From Dactylonectria macrodidyma (Eukaryota > Ascomycota > Sordariomycetes > Hypocreales > Nectriaceae): a stretch of DNA of 64,000 nt. The notes beneath the pieces were generated by a model. That model saw nothing but the letters and a program-made list of their open reading frames with translations. It did no database searches and was not told where the DNA came from. The first letter of the stretch is position 1, and each line of letters opens with the position of its first letter. The position numbers were made by a program, and so were the translations under genes. The DNA lies in NCBI GenBank assembly GCA_020744425.1, contig JAGMUV010000005.1:868001-932000 (forward strand), read 5' to 3'. Positions 1 to 12,111 of this stretch are shown here, piece after piece.

Positions 1-149
1 TGGGAGACAAAATTCTGAGGAACAAAATGTTGAGGGGCAATACTCTGAGGCACGATGTTCTGAGGGGGAAACCCCTGAACGGGAGAGTCTTGGGGGGCAA
101 CGTTCCGAGAGACAATCTTCCGAGAGGCAATGCTCTGAGGGACAATGTT
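1..149 (-). repeat. Degenerate 15-bp tandem repeat inside a coding region
   Basis: About ten units of 15 bp, of the type ctgagggacaatgtt on the plus strand, are visible up to the window edge. In the minus-strand reading frame each unit encodes one pentapeptide of the form [N/S/K/H][I/V/F][V/A][P/S][Q/R]. The units differ from each other but never break the frame. Confidence 0.75.
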
Positions 150-815
150 TTTAGTAGGTTCCGATCCGGCCGAGGAAGCCACAAGGGCTGAGTCTCCGTG
201 CATTGGCACCTCATGATCCGGCTTTGGCGTTGGCGGCATGTGAGGAGTAACTCGAACCAACTCCACGGTCTCAGGCCTCGAGGATAAAGGAGGTGATGGA
301 GATGGATGCTTAGGCCCTCCATAATGGTGCTGTTGCTCAAGGTGAGATGATGGCGGCGGTGTGTGAGATGTAGGAGCGGGCAGACTTGGGCTGGTAGAAC
401 CTATAGCATTCTTCTCGACTGCACTAGATGGCTCAATTGTCTTTTTGGTGTTTTCAGCCGTTGCCCGAACTTGGGTGTCAGGAGCTTGCACGGATAGTAA
501 GTCGCTAGCGTCCCCATTTCCGGTGCTGAGTTTCCTACCCTTTCGTTTATTCTTCTTCCTCTTATCCGGTGGGTGTCTGAATGGACTAGACAAAGGATTC
601 GGACTTTGGTTTGAAGACGATAACGAAGGGAACATTGTGTCGTAGTTGTTCGGATCTAGGGCTTCACGCTTGGGAGACGGGACATTCTCCTTTTGCCGCC
701 AGGATCTTGGACACGTCGGAGGACGTCCGAGATTTCGTCCCGGACGGTCTTCATCGCCGAGTTTGGGCTCGGTTTCGGGTGATGACGGCGTGAACGCCGC
801 TGCACAAGGGTTCAT
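1..815 (-). CDS. Hypothetical low-complexity protein, 3' end outside window
   Basis: An open frame of 271 codons runs on the minus strand from an ATG at 815 off the left edge, so the C-terminus is missing. I do not recognise a domain. The N-terminal half is polar, with a basic stretch (RKKNKRKGRK, around residue 90) that could be a nuclear localisation signal. Next is a Ser/Pro/His-rich region. From about residue 223 the frame enters a tandem pentapeptide array (NIVPQ, SIASR, KIVSR, NVAPQ and so on), encoded by a degenerate 15-bp repeat that continues past the edge. An uninterrupted frame through a diverged repeat supports coding. The start is the first ATG of the frame; a spliced upstream exon cannot be excluded. 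Function unknown. Confidence 0.6.
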   Translation of the reverse strand, partial: MNPCAAAFTPSSPETEPKLGDEDRPGRNLGRPPTCPRSWRQKENVPSPKREALDPNNYDTMFPSLSSSNQSPNPLSSPFRHPPDKRKKNKRKGRKLSTGNGDASDLLSVQAPDTQVRATAENTKKTIEPSSAVEKNAIGSTSPSLPAPTSHTPPPSSHLEQQHHYGGPKHPSPSPPLSSRPETVELVRVTPHMPPTPKPDHEVPMHGDSALVASSAGSEPTKNIVPQSIASRKIVSRNVAPQDSPVQGFPPQNIVPQSIAPQHFVPQNFVS

Positions 816-2633
816 GGTTCCGGTGGAGTCTCGGGCAGGCCATATGAGTTGTGACAAGATGGAGGGGAGAGGAGAGGGGTTGTCCAGGTGTGAGGGAGAA
901 AGACAGATGGAGCTGTGTAGCTGAGTAAGATAGCAAGGAACAGAAAGACTGAGCCGGTTTCTGTGCGTGTTATGGTAGTAAACACAACGCGTCTTTAGGT
1001 GTCGGACCTCTTACGTTGTCTCGCGATGTTCACGCGAGCGGAACGTTGACGTTACCAGGATGGCAGATCGGTGCCTAGCATCAGCAAGATCAACGGCAAC
1101 GAAACGACGCTGAATGACGGTCAGCAACGACGGCAAAAATGCATTGGGAAAAACTTGCTATTGCACAGAAACAAAATGACCTGGCCCAACCTCTTGCGTT
1201 GAGCAAGGCTGAGCAACCGGGTGCAGTGCGGCTAGGGACGAGGGGCAAATGGTCTAGTTGATCGTGACGTCGATGGTATAGAAGCGAGACCAAAGCACAG
1301 GCTTCATGGGAAAGGAATAGTTAAGCGCAGCAAGAAAGAGCTTTATTTTTCAAATGCGGAAAAAAAAACTGTCAGGAGGACGTGACTGGACCAGAGAGGA
1401 TGGTGACTGGGTTGGCGGTGATTCGGTGCTGGCGGCTGGCCATCACCTGGCAGCTTGGCAGGTGAATGAGCCAGAGCGTTGGTACTTTTAACTACCAGCA
1501 GCAGTCGGATAGAGGGATGGGTATAGCAACGGGGTTGGTAAAATTGAGAGAAAAAAATTGGTGGGTGGTTTGTGTACTTTATCACGACGATGAAGAGAGA
1601 GTTATATAGGCATAGGCATAGGTAGAGGAAGAGGTAACTGGTCACTTGGTCTCTGGGTCTTGGCTATCAAGGATACTCAAATGCATTGTGCTCAAAGAGA
1701 AAAGAAATGCGCCACGTCATGCATGAGTTGACTCTGCAATTGACTGCGCTCTCAGATGAGTAATGCGTGCGCAGAGGAGGTACGTGAATTGCTTAGAATA
1801 GGCTGCAGGGGCGCTATTGTGAGGATCGGGAGTGAATCAATTATCATAGTGCAGCATCCACTAGCCCAGACCGAGACATGATATCGCTTGAGGTGGCGCT
1901 GCCAATAGCCATCTCGAGATGGAGTGCGGATGGGACTGCTGTTAAAAGTTTGCTGCTATTGAAGAGAAGATGATATTGTTCTAAATAGTTCCTAGCTATT
2001 AGATGTAACTCCACCTAGGTAGGTAGATACTACCTACGTGATGGCAGCAATCGTTCTACTTCTCTATTCTTTCCAACCACCGACAGTGCTTGCTCAATTC
2101 TATATTAAATTACGATCGGGTGTACTTGGGTTTTCCCATTGTTCTCATAGATCACAAGCATCAATGCCTGTTCTCTGCAGATGCAATTGCGTGAACCCAA
2201 GTGAATGTTAGTGAATGTTGCACTGGTCTCGCGAAAATCACATGCCGCAAGCAGTCACCAAGCGAGCAGGGGTTATAGAAGAGAAGTGCGCCACGTCCGC
2301 CAAAAGAGACACCTGAACCTAATCACAAAGACCGAAAATTATGACTTTGAAGCAAATGATTCCTTACTAGCCCTGTCAAAATAGAGTCAAGGGTTGGCAT
2401 TTTTAATTGTATTGACCAATCCGGGCTTATAGCTGCCTCAACAAAAGCGCCCTGCTCCCCCCCCCACGGCCGCTTGCCCCACAGTGCGCCGAGGTCTTGG
2501 CGCTCTCATAACACCTGCCTCTAGATTATTCGACCCTCTTCATGCTCGAAACTCCAAGCTCAAGGTATCCTCAACACCGCGACGGCACCCCTTTTCACCA
2601 ACTACACCGTCCAGCACAGAGCCGACGCCCATC
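816..2633. other. Intergenic region between divergent genes
   Basis: About 1.8 kb between the starts of the left-edge minus gene and the plus-strand TSC13. Only short unsupported open frames are present. There are small TAGGTA/TACCTA inverted motifs near 2013-2040 and a run of nine C at 2457-2465. I see no gene or RNA. It should hold both promoters. Confidence 0.5.
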
Positions 2634-3705
2634 ATGGCTCTGACGACCCTGAAACTGACCAACCGCTGTATGTCCCTGCTACCCAATTGTCTCGTGGAGG
2701 TGCTAGAAAAAGCTGACCGTCCCTCTCTTCTTCCCCGCAGCGCCGAAGCAGCCGATCAAGAAGCTACCTGAGTCGGTCGAGCTCGGCCCCGAGACCACAG
2801 TCGAGGATGTCAAGAAGCTGGTTGCCAAGCAGGCCGGCATTGGCGACTTCAACCGCGTCGGCCTGTACGATCCGTCCACCAAGAAGACGCTCAAGAACCG
2901 CAAGGCCCGCATTGTCGATGAGCAAGGGGTCGTTGCTGCAGGCGAAGTCCTCGTCAAGGACATGGGTATGCACCCCCTCTCTCCCTCGCCTCTCTTTCCA
3001 GCGGCGAACACCGTCAACATTATTCTAACTAGTTTCAAAGGCATTCAGATCAGCTGGAAGACCGTCTTCTTCATCGAGTACTTCGGACCTATCCTCCTCC
3101 ACTCCGCCGTCGTCGCTGCCCGGCCGTACCTGTATAAGAACGGCGATGGCGACATGTCGCAAACCCAGTGGCTCACGTTCGGCATGATTGTCCTGCACTT
3201 TATCAAGCGCGAGATCGAGACGCTCTTCGTCCACAAGTTCTCAGCCAACACCATGCCCTTCTTCAACGTCTTCAAGAACAGCTTCTTCTACTGGGCCATC
3301 TCGGGTGCCCTGTGCGCCTACTTCATCTACAGCCCCACGTCGCTCGCCGCCCAGGCCGACATCCCTATCATCGACGCCCTCGGCGCCGCACTGTACCTGT
3401 TTGGCGAGACCGGCAACGCCCTCATCCACCGATACCTATCGACGCTGCGCTCCACGGGTGGTACCGAGCGCAAGATCCCCGTGGGCTACGGCTTTGGCAT
3501 CGTGACGTGCCCCAACTACATGTTCGAGGTGCTGTCGTGGGTCGGTATCATCCTCGTCAGTCGCGATTGGACTGTCGCTCTCTTCATCACTATCGGCACC
3601 TTGCAGATGTTCGACTGGGCCAAGGGCAAGGAGCGTGCGTACCGCAAGGAGTTTGGTGATAGCTACAAGAAGAAGCGTTACGTGATGCTACCTGGCCTCC
3701 TGTAA
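2634..3705 (+). CDS. TSC13: Very-long-chain trans-2,3-enoyl-CoA reductase
   Basis: Catalyses the last reductive step of fatty-acid elongation in the ER membrane, giving C20-C26 acyl-CoAs for sphingolipids. Three exons are read: 2634-2667, 2741-2965 and 3041-3705. Donors are gtatgt and gtatgc, acceptors gcag and aaag, and a ctaact branch point lies at 3027-3032. The joined frame gives 307 aa, close to the 310 aa of the yeast enzyme. The N-terminal half has the ubiquitin-like lobe (to about residue 86). Several hydrophobic helices and a steroid-5-alpha-reductase-type C-terminal domain follow. Lys142 in HFIKRE and Tyr246 in CPNYMFE match the conserved catalytic-region residues of the family. The protein ends in a basic tail (YKKKRYVMLPGLL), as in homologues. 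Start chosen as the only ATG that leads into a valid donor. Confidence 0.93.
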
Positions 3706-4055
3706 GTGTCTGGCCTGTACCATACGTATATGTTGCGGAAGACGCCTAAAGGCAAACGAGAAAAATGAAGAGGAGCCGGCCTGACAGCTTGGCTGGGGTT
3801 GGGTTGGCAGGAGTGGGGAATATTGGGACAACGGACGGCTGCTTGCTGGGTCGATAGATATATAGAATTGCCATTTTAATCAAAAGTTCCGGGCCGCTTC
3901 TCTAGGGAGGGAATGAATGTCCTACTTCAGGTCCAGCACTCGCGACGCCCCAACGCCAACCAGTTCCAAAGCCCATGATCCGTCGCATTCTTCAGGTCAT
4001 ACACATTTGTCACATTTGCTCATCAAAACCTCGTCAATCCGTATACTCCCGTCAG
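3706..4055. other. Intergenic region between convergent genes
   Basis: 350 bp between the stop of TSC13 and the stop of the minus-strand BLOC-1-like gene. It should hold the two 3' untranslated regions. No gene or distinct repeat seen. Confidence 0.5.
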
Positions 4056-4868
4056 TCACGACGTCGATACAGACGCCGTATCCGAGCCCTTGGCGCCCCG
4101 TCCCGTGCCGGTGCTAGAGGCCGGCTCCGTCAAGCTACGGCTCGCCTCGGACCAGGTGCCGACAACGGCGTCAGTGTCGATGGCCATCTCCTTGGACGAG
4201 CCGCCGTGGACGACGTCGAGCTTCTTGCTGACGGCGGCATCTACGTCCACATCCATCCTGTCGTCGTTGCCATGTCGATCCTCATCACTCATTACGCTTC
4301 CGCTCTCACTCCCGCTGCCGCAGTCGCTACAGCTACAGCAGCTGCTACCCTCCCCGTTGGCCAGTCGCACCGTCTCCTCGAGGACGAGAAAGTCGCGCTC
4401 CAGCACCTCGGCCCAGTTCTGCACGTTGCCGAGCTCTTTGAGGCGGCGAGCAGCAGCGTCAGCCTCGCGGCCCAGCTTCTCGCGCTCGCGGCGCAGGCCG
4501 TCGGTGGCGCGCTCGACGTCGGCGGCCTGGCGGCCGAGCTGGGCGGCGTTTGCGTGCAGCGTCGACGCGCGCCACTGCAGCTCCGAGTCCATCATGTTCT
4601 CCATCGTCGCCACTACTGCGGCTCGCGCTTCGGCTACGTGCCGCTGCGTCTCCGCCGAGGGCAGCGTCGGCTGCAGTGCCGCGAACGGAGGAGGCGGGGC
4701 CGGCACCGGGGACATCGGCGGCGGCGCGTGGGCTAGGGCCGGTGTTGTTGATGGCGATGCGATGGACGGCGGGGGCGACGTTGGCTGACGGGGGGACAAC
4801 GAGCGTGAGGCCGACGAGGATGCCGCTGCTGCTGCTGATGATGATGATGTACCGGCGTTGGCCGACAT
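4056..4868 (-). CDS. BLOC-1 complex subunit 1-like (GCN5L1 family) coiled-coil protein
   Basis: Single exon, 270 aa. Residues 1-70 are Ser/Ala/Pro-rich and probably disordered. Residues 75-170 form a long Glu/Arg/Ala-rich helical region ending in GNVQNWAEVLERD, which matches the GDVENWARSIELD signature of BLOS1/GCN5L1. The C-terminal 100 residues are low complexity, with a Cys/Ser-rich patch and acidic stretches absent from the animal protein. Family members are small subunits of the BLOC-1 complex in endosome maturation. The human protein is about 125 aa, so both tails are extensions. Plus-strand open frames of over 230 codons overlap it but show no family pattern and are rejected. Family call from the helical core only. 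Confidence 0.72.
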   Translation of the reverse strand: MSANAGTSSSSAAAAASSSASRSLSPRQPTSPPPSIASPSTTPALAHAPPPMSPVPAPPPPFAALQPTLPSAETQRHVAEARAAVVATMENMMDSELQWRASTLHANAAQLGRQAADVERATDGLRREREKLGREADAAARRLKELGNVQNWAEVLERDFLVLEETVRLANGEGSSCCSCSDCGSGSESGSVMSDEDRHGNDDRMDVDVDAAVSKKLDVVHGGSSKEMAIDTDAVVGTWSEASRSLTEPASSTGTGRGAKGSDTASVSTS

Positions 4869-5642
4869 GGTTGCGGTTGGTGCGATGGTTTGCGACGGTT
4901 GCGACGGGTTTCTTTGTTCGTTTCTCGCCTCGTCTTGCTACTATCTGCGAGATGGGTTAGTGAAAAGAGACAAGAAACGTCCAAGTGTTGTTGATGATCC
5001 GGTATGTCTCGTGCAGCTGATGGTGCATGGTGGTGGGGTTGCATCATGCGGCCGAGAGCTGTTAGCTGGATTGGACCAACATCTTTAGACTTCAACCCAT
5101 CCATCCCCTCCTAAACACCCTCTTGAACGTCGATTGTCTTTAACGATACAATATTACATTGTCTCTACCGCTAATATACACCGCAGATATCTCTAATCCG
5201 TCTCGTCTCGTTCGCCACAGTTCCAGTCCGCGAAATCTGTGTGCCTTGGCCAAGCCCCCTCTTGGTCCCATACTCGAACACCGGGTCCGATGCCATCCCC
5301 GTTAATTTTTAATTCCGTCAAAAACATTCTGCATTACACCGTACACGCACACGCGCACCTTGATCTGTCCGGCCTGGGATTAAAATGCAGATTATCCTCC
5401 GAAGTTCCCCGTCACTGGCGCGAGAATAGTAAGAGCAGCGGCAACCCGAACGCCAAGGCTATGCCGTAGAAAGGATGAATGTTGCCTTGGGCAGTTGTTC
5501 AAAAAGAAGAAAGAAAACATGCAAAGTCAAAATCCTGGGCGCCTTTCCTTCGAGTGCTATGCAAGAAAAACACATGCAACGGCTCTTGGCCGTAGAAATC
5601 AAACATAAAACATCAAAATCCAAAGGGAGCTGGCTCCCTTGT
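4869..5642. other. Intergenic region
   Basis: 774 bp between the start of the BLOC-1-like gene and the stop of SOG2, both on the minus strand. No supported gene. It should contain the promoter of the former and the 3' untranslated region of the latter. Confidence 0.45.
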
Positions 5643-8600
5643 TCAGAAGGCAACTTTGCCTCCGTTGAGGCGCAGGGGTGCTGGCCCGAGAGGTCCATGA
5701 TGTCCCAGAACCGGTGTCTGTAGACCCTCGTCCGAGGACATGGACGACAGCGATGACAGGGAGCTGAAGCCCATGTGACCCTTGATCATGCCGTTGCGGC
5801 TCATCGAGATGCCCGGGTTCGCCATTAGGGCGTCTGCGCGGTCGAACACGTTCCCGTGAAACGCGGATGCAAAAGAGCTGCTCTGAGGTGTTGTGGGAAC
5901 TGTCGCCTGCATTGCAGGCCCAAGGGCGGCGCTTTGAGGTGTGATCGGCACCTGTGTCGGCGACATGGCATGGAACGGATACGATACCGAGCTGTTCGCG
6001 CTTCCGCCAGATGGTCGAGGGAAGAAGTAGTGCCAGGGAGACTGGTAGATGATACTGCTCGTCTCCTTCATGCTGCGTTGGATTGGCCGCAACTGGTCTC
6101 TCGTGTCTGGTGGCAGCGATACATGGTTGATATCAGTCTTAACCTTCTCTACCATGTCCGCCCAAGAGCGGATGAAATTCCTACACAGGCCCCAAAAGTT
6201 GGCTTGTGTCCTCACACCAGGTTCCTTGAGCTTGATGAGGGATAGCCTGTTCTTCAGCATCTCGGTCTGCTGGATGACCGTGCCACACATTGCGATGAGG
6301 CTTTTCCATTGCTGGATGAGCCCCTCTGGAGTGCGCCTGTGCATCGCATTCCTCAAGCCGCCCATCAACTGCACGTTGAAGCTAGGGAGAGTGCGCATGA
6401 CAACGTCTGTCGACTTCTGGAGGGACAGGAAGACCTTCTCAAACTGCCGATCCTCCTCGGTGAATTCGGATGGTACATTTCGACTACCCAGAGATGAAAA
6501 TGATTCTCCAGATCGTGGAGTAGCAGAGCTGAGAGGGGCTGTCACTCGTCCGTTTCCGTTTAGGTATGGAGGAAGTCCTGGAACAGGGACGTCGGTCGCA
6601 ACTCGAAGGTTGATGGGTGGATGAGGAACCAATGTCCCATTGCGATTCCTCGTCACATTCGCTCGCTCTATGGTTGGTATGGCCGAGGGTTCCCGAGTAT
6701 GGGGTCGTAACGTATGACCGCCGCTGGCGGAATCGCTCTCGCGCGAGTTTCGTCGGCCATCCTCCGCGCTGACGCATGTGAGTGTCACGCGAAGTTCCAT
6801 GATACTGTTATAGAGCAACATCAGGAGAGTTCGAATATATCGCGCATCTCCGTTGTTGACAAAAATATCGATATTGTCGGCCAAGAGAGTGCAGACGTGG
6901 CCGTACGCGCTCACTAATGTCTGGCATGCCCGATGGACGTTCTCGTTCTCTCGGTACGAGTAGTCCTCGTTCTCAACCAGGGCCGTGTCATGCTTTTGAA
7001 TCTCCTGCTCGAGCTCCTCCACGTGTGAATTTGTGTTGTAAAACACAATTTCGAGGCTAGATCGCTTTGCTGAGTCGTCGCTTGTCAAGCTCATGAGCAT
7101 CTGGATCATGGGATGAATCTGGAAGACTGAGTAAAGGATGCCCTTAGCGGCCTCAATAACGGGGTCAAATATCTTTGATTCTCGGCGTCGCTCTGGCAGG
7201 ACGGAAAGCCGACGGACGTAGATTGGTCGCTGGAGATAAGGCTCAGTGGGTGTTGCTGGACTCTTAGTCCCAACGGGATTTCCCTGCATTGCAGAGCCGT
7301 GGCTCAGTCCGCGGTAATGACTAAAGCGGTTGTTTGCTTGTGTTTCATCCAGCGTGCCAAGGTCCGAGGGCTTTCTTGACACGATTCCCATTCGACGATT
7401 CCGGCTCTCTGAGCGATCCGGGCGTAGGGTTGTCTCAGAGTTGCTACGGGAACGCTCGTTAACATTCCCAATCGTCAGAGGCATGACGCCAGGTCGCCGA
7501 ACGGTAGTGCTTTGTTGTGATAACCCCCTGTAGTGCGATCTGGAAGGAATCGGGGGCGGCCGAGATCCCATGTTGGGGGATCGAACGTCGGGATCTGCAC
7601 CATTGACTTTGATGGGAAATCGACCGCTCGCGACTCGTTTTAGCGGGAAGCGGGGTGTGTCGGTGCTCTCACTCGATTCATCCCCCGTATTCTCGGCTTC
7701 GAACCGACCATTGAGCGTATGTTGCTTTAGAAACTTCTTAATATGTGATGTAACGGCTACTTCGGTGACTTCGCTGTCACGCAAGATGCCCTCGTTCGGC
7801 GGGCTACCAGCTTGCACCTGGATTGCGTCTCGGGGTGGGAAGCTGATCGGGTTTCCTTCGAATTTAAGCACTTGCAGCGAGCCCATGTCGGCAAGGCAGA
7901 GTGGGAGTTCACGAATTTGGTTTTTGGGGACGGACAAAACCTTTAACGACGAAAGCCTCGCAATATCGGGCGGGAGCACTCGAAGTTGGTTCCGGCCTAG
8001 ATCGAGGATCTCGAGCGACTTCAGATCGCAGAGCTAATAATCAAATATCAGCGCGGTGTCGCAAACGAGAAGGAAGAGTCAAGTATTACAGCCAAAGGGA
8101 ACTCTTTGATCTGGTTGCCCCGGATATTCAGGTACCGCAGGGAAGTACACTCTGAAAATCGAGTCGGGAGCGTGGAAAGCTGGTTGTGAGATAGAGCTAG
8201 TCTAGCACGGAGGAAGCATCAGTATCGGCGCGTCAATGCAAGGTGTTTGAAGCATTGGGAGGGACGGACCGTTCCAGCTCGTTCTTGACGATGTCGACGA
8301 CCTCTTCAGGCAGCTTCTGAATGTTTTTTCGACTGAGGTCAATGGTGACGCCGGTCTTGATTCCCGTGCCAACAGCGTTCGCCTCGGCGGCCTTGTTCTC
8401 GCTCTCGAGCGCATTTCGCATCGCTTCGCGGGCAAGGTTGATGATCTGGGCGGACGTCATGGCAACGGCAGCAGATAGATTCGAATTCGAGGGAATGCTT
8501 CGCAGGCCAGGAATCGGCGGCGGTGGCAGCGGTAGTGGCGGACCGTTGGAAGTGGCGGCCGAGTTAGGAACAGGACGTCGGCCAGGAGGAGCTGATGCTG

Positions 8601-8697
8601 AAGAGGGAGCAGGATTGTCGGGCAAGCCTCGAGAGGCCGTAGGCTGATGAGAGGCAGCACCGAGAGGCGGCCCAGGGAGTCTGTCCGGCCGGTCCAT
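5643..8697 (-). CDS. SOG2: Leucine-rich repeat protein of the RAM signalling network, Sog2-like
   Basis: Scaffold protein of the RAM (regulation of Ace2 and morphogenesis) pathway, which supports NDR kinase Cbk1 in polarised growth and cell separation. Exons are 8697-8270, 8201-8090 and 8033-5643, removing introns of 68 and 56 bp (donors gtccgt, gtaata; acceptors ctag, ttag). The frame gives 976 aa. Residues 1-110 are Pro/Ser-rich. Leucine-rich repeats follow (IDLSRKNIQKLP, LALSHNQLSTLP, LNIRGNQIKEFP, LDLGRNQLRVLP, LSVPKNQIRELP), and the intron joins restore their spacing exactly. After a polar linker comes the SOG2 domain, which starts near VIEAAKGILYSVFQIHP. The start at 8697 is chosen; an in-frame ATG at 8826 would add 43 low-complexity residues. 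Confidence 0.9.
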
Positions 8698-11600
8698 GAG
8701 GGCGGAGGAGAGTTGAAGAAGGTTCGGGGGTGTGCGGGTCGGTGGAGGATTAGATCGTGGGTCGTGGATCGTGGATCGAGGGATCGAGGGTCGAGGGTCG
8801 AGTAGGTGGGCGTGGGATTGGGCCAAGGCGCGGGCGTTCGACTGAATGTGGGATTGCCGAACGAAGGAGCTCCGGCTCGAACCGTCTCAGAGTTCCCCCT
8901 CTCTTGTCTCTCGTGTGTCTCTGAGTTGACTCGCAGACGAGGCAGGACTTGGAGTCTCAAACAAAGCTGGGGCCGTAATCGGGGACTCTTTTTTCCTACG
9001 TTCAGGCCAATGAAGGCGGCGACTGAGTCGAGTGCGACAGGGTCATGATTGATGGTGGGAAAGGCCAGCCGGCGGCGCAGGTCAGAGCTCTCGTGGTCCG
9101 GAGCCGTCTGTGATGGTCAAGGCAACGCGCCTTGCGAGTGCGAGTACGAGACGACAGAATATGATGGCGAAGACGGCGGAGAGGGCAAGGGGAGCCTCGA
9201 CGGGGACAGTGAAATCGATAGATGATGGCGACAGAGGCAAGGACCAAGGAAGGCGATGAGAAAGTGCGGGAACGGCCGCGATGAGCTGATGCAGCGTACA
9301 AGCGATGGTTATCGAAGCTGGGTTTCCGCCGGAATATCCCCTGTCTCGGGTCTTTTTTTCTGGGCCTGGGGGGGTCTAAGAGAATCAAAGAGAAAAGGTC
9401 AAAGGGTTGAAGAAACAGGTTGAAAGTCGAGGAATGGGCAGAGAAAGTGAAGCGTACGAATGCAAATAGAAGCACCAAGCACGGCTTATCCATGTGCTCT
9501 TGGCTTGCCCCATTCCCTACAGGGTGCCTCACAGCGCAGGCTAACAAAGTTTAGGTCGTTCTAGCGACCAGACGAGAGAGGCCAGAGGATCAGAGGCGAC
9601 CCGAGACGAGACAAGAGATCCCAGCAAGCTTCCTCAACCCTGTAGCGGTTGAGTGGCTACTGGCCGTTTCGCTCTCACTCTTTTTGCCTTCTCACTGGGG
9701 GGGTTTTTTTTTTGCCCCGGTAACACGTACTAACCACCCCTGACGCCATCCAGCACCAGGTCCCAAGATAGGGGTGGGAGGAGGATAGGGGTAAGGTGCC
9801 TGTGGGAGACCCCCAAGCCTAGTGGTCCCGGGGCACTCAGGCACTGACTGGGGTCCTTGCGCAACGCATCTCAGGCGGTAGCATCGCAAGCAACAGCAAG
9901 TCAGCATGGAACTTCGGGCATCTTTCAGCGACCGACGTCCTTGTTGGGTTCTTTTACTTTACCTCGACCTGACTTCGAAAGGGACTTGTGTCCGGGTTCT
10001 TCAAACCGGATCAATGGGAGGCAATAATTACTACCTATACCAAGGAACTCAGGGACTGAGATATCCGGGCCGTAGGTACTGGAGCTAGGTACTGCCTACA
10101 GCGCATGCGGGGCCGTCACTGCCCGTGGATGATGCCATGGGTGGCCACTGGAGAGCCCTGGACTTGACGGAAGGGTAACTGTCCGTCGTCACAGCCGCTG
10201 ACAGGCACGGGGCGACACTCGCGCCCAGCCAACTCAGCGCTACCAATGCGCACGCGCCCGCCACCGACACTGTACATACGAGAGTGCGAGCGAGTTCGAG
10301 GCTGGTGTTTTGTTTTGTTCCGCCCGACCGGCTGGATGTCTGGGAAGCCAAGTTTAGAAGCCCAAGAGAGCAGACTCGTGAGAGGGCAGACTATGAATTG
10401 AGGGGTGCATGGGATAGGATGGGTTGCACGCTTGGTGCCGCGCGCCCACTGATGGCTGTTGGGTGGTGGACAGCTGTCATGGCTCCGTCGGTTCCTGGCT
10501 GGGAGGGAGGCGACTCGGCCTATGAAATGCTTGAGCACCTCTCCATCAGGGCGTCCATCAGCACCATGGGGGCTCCATTGGGGGCAGATGGGACTCATGG
10601 GAGCAACGGGAGCAATGGGAAGCACCCATCACAGGCCGCTAAAAGACTCTGCCCCTGTTTGCCTGGCTTCTGGTTGCTGCTGGCTTCAGGTGCTGCAAAG
10701 CTTGGCTTCTCGAGACTGGCTTGTGGTGGCGACAAAAGCCCACCCAACCCACCAACCCACCAACCCCTGTCTGACTCTACCGCGAGCGATGCAAGGCACC
10801 CGGCCTTTGGTTTTGGCTCCTTCAGGCGCCGCCGTCTTTTGGCCACTTAGACGGGCATGCCCAGCACCCACTGTCGCCTCATCACGAAGCCGGACTTCGT
10901 AAGTTGCCATGTGCAGACCGAGCTGCAGGGTAGGCGGGATGCCACGTCTTGTTGGTATTGATGGATACGACGGGATACGATACGATCTAGGTACAGGGCA
11001 GTGCGATGGAGTCCTGCGCTCCGTAATGGTTCTGCAGGTAAGACGGAATCCCTCCAGTTCCCGGATTACAAATCCTGTTCAGCCTATGTAGGCAGGTACG
11101 CAATCCATCCCAATATTAGATCACGTCCCGACTCTAATAAACTCTCGGTCTCTCGGTCCCGAACAACATGCAGACCTCTAATTCGGGCGACACAAAGCCA
11201 GCAGGATGATGAAAATAGCTGTTTAACCGGAACATTTGCCTTGTATGAGATAGTATAGACAGATTGACATGCGATTGACACACGAAATGGAAATGGGGTC
11301 AGGACGGAACTGCCAACGGCGGACACGTGAGTGATGCGGCTAAAAGAGGTAGGCACGAAATAATCAATTTTCCATTTGGTTGATCTGTTGCAACGGAATG
11401 ACTGCCTCAGGAATCGTTCACTAGAATCCTTCTCCAAATCGAGATTCTCTTACTAACCCCAGCTCCAATAAGTCACCACCTTTACTTCGAAGCCCACATC
11501 CTTTGGAACCTATCGCAACTGACCCTCGACAAGACACGAGGAGATAGAATAAACCCCGCTGATCGACGGTACCCTCCACCGCACGCTGTTGGTCCAGCAC

Positions 11601-12111
11601 ATACATACGAGAACGGTGCTCGCATGCTAAAAACAACCTTTTATACTCATCTGACGTGCCTAGTTCCGGTGAGTCGTCGTTGGGGCTGCATCAACTTCAA
11701 CCTATCGATCTGCTTCTCCACAGGTGGTCCTTGCGCTGCATTTCGCCGCCGTTCACTTGCCTGAGGACTGACTCCGAATCTGCGCTGCACTCCCTCCCGT
11801 TGTGACTAGACAGACTCCTTTGCCTCACCAACTAATTGTGTTGGCCACCACCAGGGAATTGCAGCATCTTTTGCCAACAGCGAGAGCCATACGAAGCCAC
11901 CACGCTGCAACAGTGGGTTTCTGCTCAGCTCTGTCCGCGCTGTGATGAGTCAACATGCGATGATTCGTTCTCGACTCGCCTTCTCCCGACTCTTACACTA
12001 GTCAGCCAAAGATAACAGCTCAATCACACACTGCGACCCATAGCTACTACATCGAGGCTGCTTAGCACAACGACCAACTCAGTGCCCCCTGGCTCGTCTG
12101 ATGCAAGCACC
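8698..12111. other. Long intergenic region between divergent genes
   Basis: 3.4 kb between SOG2 (minus) and the RecQ-like gene (plus). It contains only overlapping short open frames on both strands with no family pattern. There are small low-complexity patches: repeated gatcgagg/gtcgaggg near 8775-8800, ccaaccca repeats near 10741-10770, and GTAGGTAC inverted motifs near 10072-10099. I see no RNA gene. Confidence 0.4.

Noticed and set aside
1343..1645. 100-codon minus-strand frame
   Set aside because: Short, Leu/Ser/Tyr-rich, no homologous pattern, and no splice signals linking it to other exons.
3975..4788. Two plus-strand frames of over 230 codons
   Set aside because: They overlap the BLOC-1 subunit-like gene, and only the minus reading shows a family signature (GNVQNWAEVLERD).
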